NCBI RefSeq assembly: GCF_002865645.1 | Contig: NW_020194684.1 | Location: forward strand, 5,929,952-5,993,951 | Reading direction: 5' to 3' | DNA length: 64,000 nucleotides | Origin: Hyaloscypha bicolor E | Lineage: Eukaryota; Ascomycota; Leotiomycetes; Helotiales; Hyaloscyphaceae | Translations under genes and position numbers: made by a program | The notes under the pieces: model-generated | Seen by the model: the letters and a program-made list of their open reading frames with translations, nothing else | What the model was told of the DNA's origin: nothing | Database searches by the model: none | Shown: positions 11,232 to 22,768 of the stretch, one piece after another | Layout of the letters: each line of letters opens with the position of its first letter | Numbering within the stretch: position 1 is the first letter of the stretch

Positions 11232-13347
11232 GTTGTCGCCGTCCAGGGGTTTTAGCGATGGGGTACACGGGGCTACCCCCCGCCTGCCGGCGTCCGATTA
11301 TGCTATTTTAGGTTATTTTGCGTGGGGAAGCTATCCCGGTCGCCCGTGCGTCGCACCCGCCGTGTCTAGCGTGCATAGCAACGTTAGGACTGTGGAACCT
11401 ACGCCGCCAAATCCGTTGATTTGGGCAAATCTTTATGAGCTAATAGGGTGCTTATTTACGAGGCGCAATCATCGCCGCAGAGATCCCCCCAACGCCCAGT
11501 GTAGAAGCCGTTTACCAGTAAATAAATTATATATATTTAAAACAGACGGAGACTTCTAAAAGCCGTATCGTCAGATCATAAGGGAGGTTCCGTCCACAAT
11601 ATCCACTAGTGTCTACTTATAAAAGAGGAATTAGAAAGATGTTTTAGGCTATATTTGGATATCTCAAAAAAGTAGATCTTATGTTGATGGATAGTAAACC
11701 AAAATTAGAAAAAGGCAAAGTTACTACTCGACTTTATAAGACAGTTTGCTCAATGTCCGTGATGATTAGGCCTTGCATATGTAGAATGCTTCGATGGATT
11801 GCATCGATATTGTCCGCGGGGTCGTGGTGTATGCCTGAAAGACGATTCAATTCTGAAGGCTTCAGGAGAATCGAGATCTTGGGGAGTTGGAGCACCAGAG
11901 GCAAGATTGGTAATTTGCTTTGGTCAAAATTGCCCTGCTTGAGACGGATATGTGTGTACAAGGGGCAATTTTATGCATGCTGGAATGGGATGAGTGATAG
12001 CGGCCTATATGGACTCTGCTCAGCGAGTACCAAGAATATTTTTGCCCATCATTATTCCTGACCGGCGGGGAGTGCCGTCAGGTCATCTGTGCGGATGCAT
12101 CATCTTCAACTGGCCCGAGCAGCCTCAAGTTCCCACTGTGCCAATAGGGCCCCTGGCCGCACGTTCCGCAGCGCCGAAGATAGCTACTAACTGTCAGGTC
12201 AAGGGCAGTGGGCACGGGACGGCACGGCTCAGCCTCGGCCCAGCAGGTAGTGGGTAGATTGTTTAGGATGGACCAAACTTGGCATCAAGTACTCTTGGAG
12301 AGAGGAAGAGTGTTTGCCGGCATGCAGGTATGTAAAACGAACGTGCGTATGTACCGCATCTCGTGTTTCTGGAGAATAATTGGGCAGTGCTTTAATGTAA
12401 TGAATGGGGCGATGAATGAATCTGGGAACGGAAGTGAGAGGTAGAAAATGAGCTGACACCACGCTATATGCAACGGTTCCTTCCCCCAAGCGGACGGGCT
12501 CATAAACGGTCAAAGCGGGTTGAGAAGGGGCGTTTCAGTGCCACGGTTGGTTGCTCGCTAATTATCCCGGAACAACTTCCGATCGAGCACAGCCAGAGCG
12601 ATAGCTCCGATTAAACGGCTGGCCGAAATAAGCGTGGCATATCACATGCGTTAAAGATCAAAATGTCAAACCCATGATGACGGGTTCTTTAGGACTTATC
12701 GTCCCGCAGGCCTCCTCTATTGTACTATTCATCATTGGCCTGCCATTTATCGGAACCGGAAGATACCGCTTGCATAACCAACAGTTGGCCTACTGCAAGC
12801 ATCGACTTCGATCGCCGCGTTTTCTATCCAATCCGCTCGTCATTTTTTCCCTACAATCAATAAATTCTAGCTTATCTTCCATCCATGCAAGGGCACATCA
12901 CTACGAATCCATTGCGCGGCGGATACTAGTAGTCCCTGCTACGGAGAATTCCGCTTCTCTTTCAACCTGCATTCGGATACTCAATAGTTTCTCGCTTAGT
13001 CTAATTTCTCGAAACCGTGGCTTTTTGGACGTGCAACCCTTCTGCAACACATCGTGATTGAGGTTTCGAGTTTCCTCCGGAGTCCTGAGAGTAATGTTCA
13101 CAGTTCCAAGGCGCATCTCGATGACACGGCACGTTCTGGGACGGCAATATGCACCTTAGCTTGAGTGGATAACGGAACCAAGCCACGGATTCTATAGAGA
13201 ATTTGCAGAATACATAATGGCACAGTCTCTACCGCAGTCTCTTCCTCCCCACCTCCCAAGGCGCATTTTTTGGTTTGGGGTTGAACAGTCGTTGACAACC
13301 ATCTCTGCCGAAGCAGCTTCCGGCTTTCTTAATAAATACCGACCATT

Positions 13348-14622
13348 ATGTCAGACACACTCACCTCTCCTGCTGGGACTGGCGCAGACAGAAGCTCAAG
13401 TCTCATTGGAATTGGCATCGTATGCGCAATTATCCCGTCACTTATTGTGATGCTTCGCGTTGGGTACCGTATATCCACGAGAACGGTATCCATCTCAGAT
13501 ATATGTATAACTCTTGCAATGGTAAGGGTCCTCAAGCCTCGCTGCACGATTGGGGAGTTTACCAGATAGATGGCTGATTGCACTTATAGATACTAAACCT
13601 TGGGCACTCGATTGTAGTCATTATTGGTAAGTACGCGTGCTCATATCTTTTGTAATGATGTGGTGAGCATTAATACGTGTGCCGAAGCTGCTGTCTACTG
13701 GGGATTTGGAAAACACGAGGCAGATCTCTCCGCAAACATCAGAAATGCCCCACAGGGTTTGCTGGTAAGCTTATATGTCCATTTCCGTCTCGTGCGTGAT
13801 TGAATTCCTGGCAGTACTTCTGGCTCGATCAGCTTTTATCCAAGCCCACTATGATGTTCACCAAGCTATCTCTCATCTTTATATATCGACGACTATTTCA
13901 GACGACCAGCACCGCATTAATTCGATTCTGTCGTGGCCTAAACTACTTCTTAACAATCCTCATCGTTGGATATTACAGTGCCACTTTTTTAATTGTAATA
14001 TTCGAATGCACGCCAGTTGACAAGTCATGGCATCGCCACAAACCAGGCACTTGTATCAACAAGTATATCTTCTTTTACTTTACGGGTGCCGTTAATATTA
14101 CGACCAGTTTACTCGTCATATCAATGCCTCTTCCAGTCCTTGTCAAGCTCAAGCATCGCAAAACTAAGATCACTCAGCTACTGGGTTTGATCTTGCTAGG
14201 TCTGATTGACACCGCCGCAAGCGTGATCAGGATGTTTACCCTCACTTCCGCTGCCGCTTCAGCGGCCGACTTCACTTGTAAGTAAACTACATTACATTAG
14301 GTCCGATTATATGTCTAACTTCGACTCAGGGACTATAACTAGCAGTTTACTTGCAACCCGTCTTGAGAATAGCATCGCCGTTATCGCCGCTAGTCTAGTG
14401 GTAATGCGGCCTTGCTTCACAGCTATCCACCGAATGATATATCCCGATAGCCACACTCATCGTTCCATTTCTGGCAATAAATACAGCGGATACATGGCAT
14501 CCCCACCCAACAAAAGCGGCGGAGGAGACGTTTGGAATAAAATTACCAAGGTTGTGGAAGTCGAGCTAGCGAGCAGATCTATCTCGACGGAAGATATCTT
14601 GAGAAGTCAAGATCGATTCTAG
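13348..14622 (+). CDS. Fungal rhodopsin-like (PTH11-related) seven-TM protein, five exons
   Basis: Five exons join in frame: 13348-13521, 13590-13626, 13688-13764, 13815-14277 and 14330-14622. They encode 347 residues plus TAG. All introns are GT-AG: 13522-13589, 13627-13687, 13765-13814 and 14278-14329; the last has a CTAAC branch site at 14315-14319. Hydrophobic segments include residues 18-37, 52-70, 106-120, 140-160, 178-203, 217-236 and 254-280. Family hallmarks are present: YWGFGKH after TM2, FWLDQ before TM3, Cys161 (ECTP) and Cys176 (GTC) in the extracellular loop, NITTSLLVISMPLPVL in the following TM, and IRM after the sixth. The C-terminal tail is hydrophilic. This matches the fungal rhodopsin domain (PF20684-type) of PTH11-like receptors. 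It has no N-terminal CFEM cysteines. The ligand is unknown, and membrane location is inferred from the helices. Unlike its neighbours it has no stop or frameshift, so it is probably functional. Confidence 0.87.
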
Positions 14623-14879
14623 GATGGGCGTACAGTACTTGGCCACTTCTGTTTAGGCGAAACCACCCCGCAGGAAAATGACCATTTTCCCACTTCCATT
14701 CTTTTATTAATAACTCCATAATCATTTATCCTATAATTCTCCTCGTGATCTCCGTCCAAATGACCCACTTTTTGTGCGAAACGCAAAATCTTTCGCTTCA
14801 GTATTTTGTGTGCCACCCATCAGCTGCGATATAAGCTTCTCTCATACAAAACGTCAAACAGCAACTTGTCTAAACAGTC
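14623..14879. other. Short spacer, no gene recognised
   Basis: Sequence 3' of the rhodopsin-like gene with T-rich runs near 14,700 that could serve 3'-end formation. Tc1-type coding remnants begin just beyond. Confidence 0.4.
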
Positions 14880-15300
14880 CTACGCAGCTTGCAAACAAGA
14901 CTCCAGCTGCTGCCTCGCATGTTCTATCTCGGATTTGTCTACAGAAACCTCCGGGAATATCTCACGTATAAGACATTTGAGGTGCCACCAAATACGCTCA
15001 ATAGGATTCAAATCTGGGGAATAAGGAGGCCAGTTGAGGACCAAAGAGATGCCTTTGTTGAAGGGATGTAGAAGCCTAGAGGCTGTTTACCTCAGAGATT
15101 ACCTCAGGCACTCAGGCCATTATCCAAGAAGAGTTTAGCGCTGGGAGGATAAATGTATCTCCGCTCCGAAGATTACGTTATGCTTGCGCATCTCTTGTAT
15201 ACTTCGTACAAGTGGTTTTAAATGTTAATTGTCAGCCCATTGCAGGGGTTTCATCGGCAAACCAGCTAGAATTGCAGGGTGGTCTGACCAATTAAAACAG
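14880..15300 (-). pseudogene. Tc1/mariner (DDE_3) transposase C-terminal fragment
   Basis: Read on the minus strand, 15032-14910 encodes WPPYSPDLNPIE followed by RIWWHLKCLIREIFPE. This is the signature round the third catalytic acidic residue of Tc1-type transposases; the Glu codon is 14997-14999. Upstream on the same strand (15,215-15,165) a fragment LVRSIQEMRKHNVIFG aligns with the part before the second catalytic Asp, but stops and indels separate the pieces. The first catalytic Asp and the DNA-binding domain are not found on this strand, so it is a decayed partial copy. Confidence 0.8.
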
Positions 15301-15310
15301 CTGTTCTCAG

Positions 15311-15915
15311 GTGAAAAAAACAGGTGATTCGCTGCTTTTAAAGGCGAGCTTTCTCTTCCTATTTCTCTTTCCTAGTATTATAGCAATTGAAGCTTTTATA
15401 AGGGTACCTATACCAAAGACACCAACCAAACAGACTACAAGAGATGACCGTTTATATATACAGACCCTCTATTATACAGCAGGCTGGACAGTTGGAGATA
15501 TACTTCTCCAGAGCCCTCGTTTTACCCGCAGGCAAGTTGACTACGCCTTACAATATCGACCCACATCTCAGAAGCAACGCTGTAGCCGCAAACCCTTCCT
15601 TAATACTCCTTAACGCCAGCATCTAATCAACTGGGCTACATTCAATGCCCTCTCACGCAACATTCCTATAAAAGAGCTCCCTAAATAGCTAGGTTGGAGC
15701 TGTACTGAAAAGGCAGTCCGTACAGCTTTTAAGAAGGAAGGATATTGCAGGGCTATAAGAAGAAAGAAGACTCCAATTTTGAAGCCAATTTGAAGCCACG
15801 GCTTGCTTGGGCAGAAAAGCATAAAGATTAGACTAACAAGCAGTAGGATAGGGTCTGCTGAAGTAATAAGAGTTGGTATCAGCCAGGATACTATAAAAGG
15901 CAGTAGTATTTCCAA
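15311..15915 (+). pseudogene. Tc1/mariner transposase N-terminal fragment
   Basis: The frame contains TTRDDRLYIQTLYYTAGWTV and TRRQVDYALQYRPT, the first helix-turn-helix of fungal Tc1-like transposases. After a TAA at 15611-15613 it continues RQHLINW, then a TAG at 15686-15688 at a place where the family has Trp, then AVRTAFKKEGYCRAIRRKK. Past 15,780 the frame breaks, yet pieces such as SWYQPGYYKR-like sequence persist to about 15,900. The TAA fits CAA and the TAG fits TGG before transition mutation. The C-terminal half is missing; the C-terminal fragment next door lies on the opposite strand, so the two come from different insertions or an inversion. Confidence 0.8.
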
Positions 15916-17535
15916 TTTTTCCTCCTTGCTAGCATTAGGTCTCTTTCATTTCTCTATCCCTCTCAGCCACCGAGCCATTCACCCTTTCACAATCTTGTAT
16001 CCCCTTCCTCTTCTGATAGCATCTTGGCACGGCTAGTACCTTCTTCCCTATATATTCTACCGGATCTACTGGAAATGGTAAGTACTCGTTTGCATATACT
16101 CCCCCATCGTTATCTATCTCAATAATATTAATCTATAATACCTTTGGATCGGGATCGTCGGCGGGGACGAGGTGGTCGAATGTGACGCTGTAGTATCAAT
16201 GTGCCTAGTTAGAGCAATAGTCAGCCATAGAGCAAAAGGGCTATTCTCAACAAATGCAAAATACGTGCTTGCCTCAATGGTGGTGTTTCTCCTGTCACCC
16301 AGCCCAAGTACTTGTCCCGTATAACCATATCACCAGTAACCTCTAGACGAACTTCCGCCCATATATTTTCTGATATGCCAATCCTGCAAGCCCCGGGCCG
16401 GCCGGCTGCAGAAATACTAGGGATACGGCATTAGTATGCCATAATATCTCCGGAAGAAGTTTTTGGATGGATACTAATGGACCTTCGATCTGGATTCTCA
16501 GAGGCTGCTCCGGTGGTAGGGGATAGAGAGGGTGAGCAGAACTGCTAATACAAGGCGGGATATAAAGCTCGAGAGCCATAAAGATTATAAGGAGGATAGA
16601 ACTAACAGATTTGCAATATAGTTTCAGCTAAGGCTGCTGGGTTAATGAGGGCATTGTGCGTCTCAGCCATAGTGAGGCGCATAAAGCTACTGACTAAGGG
16701 AGCCATAACTCATGATGGCTTCAAATTCACCTCCCGAGGAAATCAACTTCATTTTCTAGTAGTCACCGACCTGCTTTTTGCTTTACATGAAATGGTGCTA
16801 GTCCTGAATGGAAATGGAAAGACAACTGACTAGCGAGGCTTACAGCCTTGGATGCTTAATAACCACTTCGATAATAAGAATAATTTCCTAGGGCATGATT
16901 GACCATATAATGGAAGAATGAAGCTCGAGAACGAGACGTAGAAGATTGAGCCTTGTTATATATAAGGGAAGTAGTAATGTTATTGTTTGGAAGTATTAAT
17001 CGAGAAGAGGTTGAGGCAGCACTCAGCCCACCTTCCTAGTTGGTACCACGACACCCTTGTTACATCTTAACTTACTCCAACTCGTTACTGGAACAGCTTC
17101 CTTCGTCTCGGAAACTTGATCTTGTATTTATTTTTTATTGAGGTTTTCTTTACGGCGGAACAAGTGCTCTTCTCAATATGGACCAACAAACAAGAAGCGA
17201 GGATTATATCTACAAGGCTTAGAATATAATGAAGTCCACCCCCATCCTATTCTGAGAGCTGTCGGCCACAATTCTGTCGGCCACAAACCCATCCAGTAAA
17301 CACTTACAACCCCAGTAAGCAATCACCAATGAGCGACCAGACACGGAGCACTGGTATCAAAGGCTGATTCTCCATTCGGGCTACACGCCAACGCCAGCCT
17401 CGGCCGATTGACAATCAAACTGCAGGAGAAAGCAAGCTCAAATGAAACCACATTGCCAACACCCAATATTACAGTCTCCAACTACGAACCGTCAATCCGT
17501 AATATCCACCGACAAAACCATCACTTCTCACCACT
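15916..17535. other. Intergenic, no gene recognised
   Basis: Short frames (16343-16579 minus, 16645-16833 plus, 17408-17644 plus) show no known motif. The last overlaps the start of the Myb relic antisense to it. Local TA-rich stretches suggest mild RIP-like decay. No RNA gene was seen. Confidence 0.45.
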
Positions 17536-18600
17536 TCACATAACATCTCTGAAAACCTCATGCTTCCGGGGCCGGCCTCGCCGTCTCTTCTGCTGCTGGC
17601 CGCCCGAGACATCGGCTTCGCCAGCACCCGCTCGGATCGCATAGTAGTACTGCTGGATCGTCCCTGGGGTCTGGTAGGGGAGGACTTTAACGATTTCTTC
17701 CTACGAGCAGCCATCCTTGTCCCTTATCTTGAGCACCGTCGCATTCTCTTCAGGTATTCACGGAACATGCTTTATCCGAGGACAAACTGCGGCGGGATGT
17801 ATCTTGGAAGGTACGCTGGCGTTATAAGGGATTGCAGCCTCTGCGGCCGTCTCCTTATTAGAATATATGCCCAATGCTTCGGAATAGAGGTACTTGTACT
17901 CCTGGACATATGGCAGCTAGAACTCGAGATTATATATTATCTTGTCCCCAATCTTGGTACGTTTTAGGTACCCTCGAAAGGGCCATTCCTGATACTCCGC
18001 AAATAGTACCGACTCCACCGTAATAGAGAGACTCTAAGAGGTTCGCAAAGGATGGTGGTTATTATTACCTACAGGTGCCGGCTTATCGGGTAGTATCGGA
18101 GCGTTATTAGTCGAGGGAAGCCTCCGCCGTTTAGCAGGTCGTAGATCCTTGTTATCCTTATTGCCTATACCATAGCTGCCAATCTCAGTCTTGTCCGGGT
18201 GCTGCCGCTTCTCCCCCTATTCCCCCGGCTCCTTGTAGTTACTACTATTGTCCTCCCTCCTCAGCTCTCCTGCTATCTCCTGTTACTACTATTACTCTTA
18301 TGCCTCCTCCCCCCGGTTCTGACTGCAATATAGAGGGCCATGCCCGAGCTTCTCTAATCTGCCATAGCTAGTCCTGCCTCGATTATGTTCCTGCTTAGTA
18401 TAAGGGTACAGCGGCTCAGCAGAGGGATAGCGAGGGCATAGAGAGCCGGGAACAGGAGCAGAGCCAATAACAACTTCTTCTGCTCCTCGAAAGCCAGTTA
18501 TATGTCTCTTTCAAGCTCAGAGGCGTTTTCATTACTTCCTCCTCTACTGCTCTCGCCCAATGGCTGGAGTAGAGTGGGGGGTACCGGCTTGTCTGGTATA
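17536..18600 (-). pseudogene. Myb/SANT-like DNA-binding protein relic with AT-hook
   Basis: Read from 18,600 down: a polar N-terminal part, a frameshift near 18,450, then DLRPAKRRRLP (a basic, NLS-like patch), a block EWPFRGYLKRTKIGDKIIYNLEF, and a Myb-like unit. In the Myb unit the stretch ENATVLKIRDKDGCS*EEI, then LPYQTPGTIQQYY, gives three helices. Stops occupy the places of the first two signature Trp codons: TGA at 17758-17760 and TAG at 17701-17703. Both fit TGG with one G-to-A change. A TAG at 17917-17919 fits CAG with C-to-T. The C-terminus is RRRGRPRK, a textbook AT-hook, and the frame ends with TGA at 17536-17538. Its role was probably sequence-preferring DNA binding in the nucleus; the gene is clearly dead. 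I cannot tell whether it was a host regulator or a repeat-borne gene. Confidence 0.72.
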
Positions 18601-19660
18601 CCTCCTATTTTGTCATTATTATATTAGCTAATCTAGTACTATAAGAACCCAGGGGAATTATAATAGGAGTGAGGCTAGGCAAGTACGGGCATTAAAGCCA
18701 AACCTTCCTGCTTAAACAGAGGAATTAGATAAAGGTTATTATTAAAATAGTACCCTTCTTTAATATCCTATTATAGCCCTTTACTTAGCCCGGGGCCGGG
18801 ATTAGTACCGGTATTAACCGAGACGAAAATAGTAAAGAGTATAGGTTCGGGAATATATAATTTATTATCTCTGAGAACTACTAGCCTCTCTATATATAGG
18901 TTAGAAGGCTACTTAATATATAGTAATAGAGATCTAGGGTATATACCTTAAGTACCTTAGCTATTACCTATATTATTATCTGGTCTGGGGTTCGGATTAA
19001 GATAGCTCCTACTTATATTTAGAGCAGGCCTTTTAAGATACTAGGGGATATTCTCAGAGTTCTAATATACTATTAAGATCCCTTTACTCGAAAAAGCTAG
19101 GAGCTTATTAATTAAAGGCTAACTATTATCTGCTTTACTATTACCGTTAATAGGGTTATTATAATAGCCTATAAATATATATAATAGATTAGCTATATTT
19201 ATCCCTAGAATTCTCTCTTATTATATCTTAAGCTCCGACCATATTACTTTCCTACTAAAATATAGAGTTATGCCCCTGGTACTAAGTTAGTATAATAGTA
19301 AACTTGGGCTACTTATTATACCCGAGTATTTTATTAGCTCTATTATATAGTAATACTAGCTAGTTATATAAGCTAGTTATTGAGCCAGATCTACTATTCT
19401 TATATATATATATAGTAAAGTATAATATTTGAAGGATATTAGGTTTAAAAGGGGCTACCAAAATTAGATATGGCTCAAATTAATAATAGCTATTATAAAA
19501 GAATTTGAAGTAGATAAGACAAGAAGAAGTTAGGGTCCTGGCAAAACTACTAATTTCATAACCTGTAATCTTATTAAAGAAATAGGAAATATAGAAGATT
19601 TAAATAGCCGGCCTATAAGTAATACTAAACCAAAGATATAGGCCTGTTCTCCTACTATGC
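18601..19660. other. TA-rich decayed sequence, origin unclear
   Basis: Composition shifts gradually toward AT, with many TATATA runs and no long frame on either strand. It looks like an older RIP-affected repeat between two GC-richer remnants. I could not assign it to a family. Confidence 0.5.
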
Positions 19661-19869
19661 CCTCTAGTACCTATTTGCTACTTATAATTGCCATGCTCAT
19701 TATTACTAGCCTGTTTCCTAGCTACCCAAAGCACTATAAGGCATGGCATAGCATATGAAAATCCTTCCCCTGCCCCCCTTCCTATAGTCTCTACTCCCCT
19801 GCACTTTACGAGATGCGCCTTACCTTTGCCAGGGCTAGCGAAGTTTGCCCGCAAGGTAGTATTTAACGC

Positions 19870-19899
19870 TATATGGGATTTAACCCCCCATCCCATATA
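19870..19899. repeat. 10-bp perfect inverted repeat (hairpin)
   Basis: TATATGGGAT and ATCCCATATA flank a 10-base C-rich loop. It lies at the end of the unidentified minus-strand coding remnant. Confidence 0.65.
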
Positions 19900-20215
19900 A
19901 AGCTAAGTCTATATAACCTTCCTGGACCAAGAAGACCAATTGGCTAATACACTCCTTAGTACTAGCTAGCAAAGGAAACGATCCTTATATAGGCCCCTAG
20001 GCATCCGACTTATTCTGCCAGGAGTATAAGGGCTGGATGTTATAGAGTCCCGAGGCTAGCAGGCTCCGGATCTGCTTGCACTTTGCCGCCTGCTTATCCC
20101 ACCCCATATATCCGACAAAGCGTCGCTACTAATTGAGAGATCGTAAGGGGATCCGCAATTCCTGCTCCTCCGCCCTGCTTATTTCGGACCTAGGATAGGC
20201 TCCCTCATCTCTCTA
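19880..20215 (-). pseudogene. Unidentified minus-strand coding remnant
   Basis: Reading 20215 down to 19880 in one frame gives a protein-like sequence with only a few stops. It includes RAEEQELRIPLRSLN, RRFVGYMGWDKQAAK, LLASGLYNIQPLYSWQNK, and ECISQLVFLVQEGYIDLA. Two adjacent stops (TAG TAG) follow SLN; a TAG and a TAA lie near the middle. The composition and amphipathic pattern look coding, but I do not recognise the family. It lies on the same strand as the Myb relic downstream and the open frame upstream, so all three might be parts of one old gene or element. Confidence 0.4.
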
Positions 20216-20505
20216 TTTCTATATTAGCCAGATCGGATAAAGGGAATACGAATTGCAGCTGCAGCTGCATTAACGGGCAGGGTCGTATAACGGTATTAGA
20301 AAGAAGGGGTGCTCGAGATTTCGGACCGGAGGATACTAGAGCCTTTCTGAGAACCCTAACCACCAAATCTCCTCCTGCTACGTACGCAGAGATTAGCCCT
20401 TCTTATCGCAGATCAGCCTCCAGTCCGGGTATACAAACGCAAATCCCTCGCCTCTACTAGGGTCAGGGGAGCTTACTGAGGCGCTGCCATTGCCAGAACA
20501 CGCCA

Positions 20506-20883
20506 TTAATCCTGTAGCATAGCTAGGCAGTAGCAGGCCATATTGCCGTACGGCATTTTCCTGATTAGCGGTGGTCGTAACGTATAGAGCCCGCTATTAT
20601 AGGGCACAGACAAGCACTGCGGTTGAGGGTCGTAATAATGCGACGGCAAGTAGGAGGGTGGTATGGAGATCAAGCTCATGGCTTGTATCTCGGCCAATAC
20701 GACTTGATTCGGAGGGTGGGTCGCTATTGCAGATGCTAATAAGCATCGAAGATAGAGTGGGAGATCGAGGGAATCGAGGAGTCTGGCTTCAAACCGCGTA
20801 TTGCCTAGGGTCCTTAGCTGCGGCAAGGCCGACGGAGGAGGCGGCAGCGGTAGGTAGGTAGGGGGAAGGTAGGCGCATAACAA
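20506..20883 (-). CDS. Uncharacterised open frame, possibly a gene remnant
   Basis: A 125-codon frame begins with a Pro/Leu-rich stretch (PPPPSALPQL). A block follows with RFEARLLDSLDLPLYLRCLL and HPPNQVVLAEIQAMS. It ends at a TAA. No known domain is seen. A 96-codon frame on the other strand overlaps it, so coding capacity is uncertain. It sits in the last GC-rich kilobase before the AT-rich block. It could be the 5' part of the remnant at 19,880-20,215. Confidence 0.3.
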   Translation of the reverse strand: MLCAYLPPTYLPLPPPPSALPQLRTLGNTRFEARLLDSLDLPLYLRCLLASAIATHPPNQVVLAEIQAMSLISIPPSYLPSHYYDPQPQCLSVPYNSGLYTLRPPLIRKMPYGNMACYCLAMLQD

Positions 20884-21044
20884 GACCGAGCGGCCGAGCG
20901 ACGGGGAGTATTAGGGAAGGATGGAAGAGGAGGATGGTTGCAGAGGGGGGCAGTATACGGTCTTTATAGATGTCAAAAGCGGCGGCGGGCCCGTATGCGT
21001 GCCTTGCCCGATCCGGGGGCTGCCAAACCCGGGAAAGACGATAC

Positions 21045-22506
21045 TATACTAAAGATTATTTTATTAAAATTAGAATATAGCTTTTTTAAATAAGAATATA
21101 ATTCTAAAAGCTAATAGTATTAATTCGAATTATTTTTATTTATATAAGAATTAGTTAAAGCAAGAATATTATTAATAAATTTACTAGAAATATAAATAAT
21201 TTTAAGATTTTTAAAAAAATATAAATTAATATTTCTTTATAGCTTATTCTTAATTTAGACTAGCTAGTTATTAAAAATAGTATAATCTCTAGTAAAAAGA
21301 ATTAAATTTAGGAACTTAGTAATTCTAGTATCTCTAAAAGAAATATAAGATATAGAGAATTCTAGATAGAAATAAATAAAAAATAATTCAGAATTCTTTT
21401 AAAAAAAAGTTCAAAATAGCTAAAACTATAAAAATAATAGAAATAAATAAAGCAAAAATAGCTAAAGCTCTTATAAGCCGATCTATTATAGCTATATAGT
21501 ATTTAATATTATTCTCGAGCTTAATATTATAGAATTTAGTATTTTTAAAAAGGCTCTTAATATTTTTATAGCTTGTTTTATATAAAATAGTTTTTTTAAG
21601 ATTCTTTTAATAGCTAGTAATAATTAAATTAATATTAGAAAGTAAATAATTAGCTTTTTTAGTCTATTTATATAATTTTTTTTTAGTAATAATAAGCTAA
21701 TTAGTATATAGAAGCTTTTTAATAAAAAAAGAAGTTTTTTTCTTTATAAATTTATTTAAAAAAAAATTAGAAATATTAATAGAATATTTAATTTAAAAAA
21801 AAGCTATTAATAGAATAATCTGAATTAATAGAAGCCTTAGAAGAAATTAATATTATTTCGAATTATATAATATTCTAGAAAATTATTTTATTATATTTTC
21901 TCTTATAATCTTATTATTAATATATATATAGGGCCTATAAGGTTATAAAATAGAACTTGAAAATAATAGTTAAATTACTAGTTTATAAATATCTATTATT
22001 CTAGAACTTAATTAAAGAATAGCCTTTATTTAAAATTCTTTAATTTTCGGGTTTTTAGAAAGATTTCTAATATATTACTAATATATATTTATAAAAACAT
22101 AAATATCTAGTTCTTTTAAGAATTTTAAAGCTTTTTACTTTTATTATTCTAGAGTTTATTATTTATATTTCTGAGATTCTATTATCTTAATAATACTTAT
22201 ATTTCTAAATTAGTTTATTTAAAATTCTCTATAAAATTAAAGAAAATAAACTTTAAATACTATTATAGGTATAATATTTAGGGCTTAGAAAATAAGGTAA
22301 AAGGTTTTTTATAAAAATAATTCAAAGCTAAAAAAGAGAAAACTAGAATATAAAAGGCTATAAGGAAATATATATATTCTATAATATACTAGTTTTAAAA
22401 AAGCTAGCTTTTTAAATATTTCTAATATATTTCAAATATATTTCATTAATAAAATAGCTATATTATATATATTATAGTATAATAAACCGTATTTTCTAAA
22501 AAATTA
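21045..22506. other. AT-rich flank left of the large gypsy element
   Basis: RIP-decayed sequence of unknown origin. No LTR pair, domain or repeat unit could be assigned. It begins abruptly after the GC-rich stretch ending at about 21,040. Confidence 0.5.
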
Positions 22507-22768
22507 TATTATTTTAGTAGTTTTAAAGTTTTAATTATATAATAAAAACTATAGCCTTTTATATATAACTTGCAGGAATTATATAAAAAAGCTAGTTTTT
22601 TTGTAGTTCTAGAAAATAATTCCTTTTTAATATTTAATTAATTAAGCTTTTATATATTATATATTATTTATATTTTATTATTTATTCTTTTAATTTTATT
22701 ATTAAATTATTAAATTATATTTTATATTTTAGTATATTTTATATGAATTTTTGTTTTATTATAGTTTT
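22507..22768 (+). repeat. Family-3 LTR, left copy
   Basis: Aligns with 49,345-49,608 over its whole length with mostly transition differences. It starts TATTATTTTAG, compatible with a RIP-altered TG start. The end is placed only approximately at TTTTGTTTTATTATAG. Confidence 0.6.

Larger units (their letters stand above)
10672..13347. other. 2.7-kb intergenic stretch, no gene recognised
   Basis: Open frames on both strands (for example 11233-11559, 11681-12061, 12674-13057) overlap each other and show no recognisable domain. Visible structure is limited to a 10-bp inverted repeat at 10,912-10,983 and a 9-bp triplication at 11,205-11,231. The 3' part must hold the promoter of the rhodopsin-like gene at 13,348; no clear TATA or CAAT arrangement was found. 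Confidence 0.5.

Noticed and set aside
11681..12061. 126-codon plus-strand frame
   Set aside because: Cys/Arg/Ser-rich with no domain; a minus-strand frame overlaps it.
12674..13057. 127-codon plus-strand frame
   Set aside because: Low-complexity Ser/Leu composition, no motif, overlapped by minus-strand frames. It ends before the rhodopsin-like gene and does not splice to it in an obvious way.
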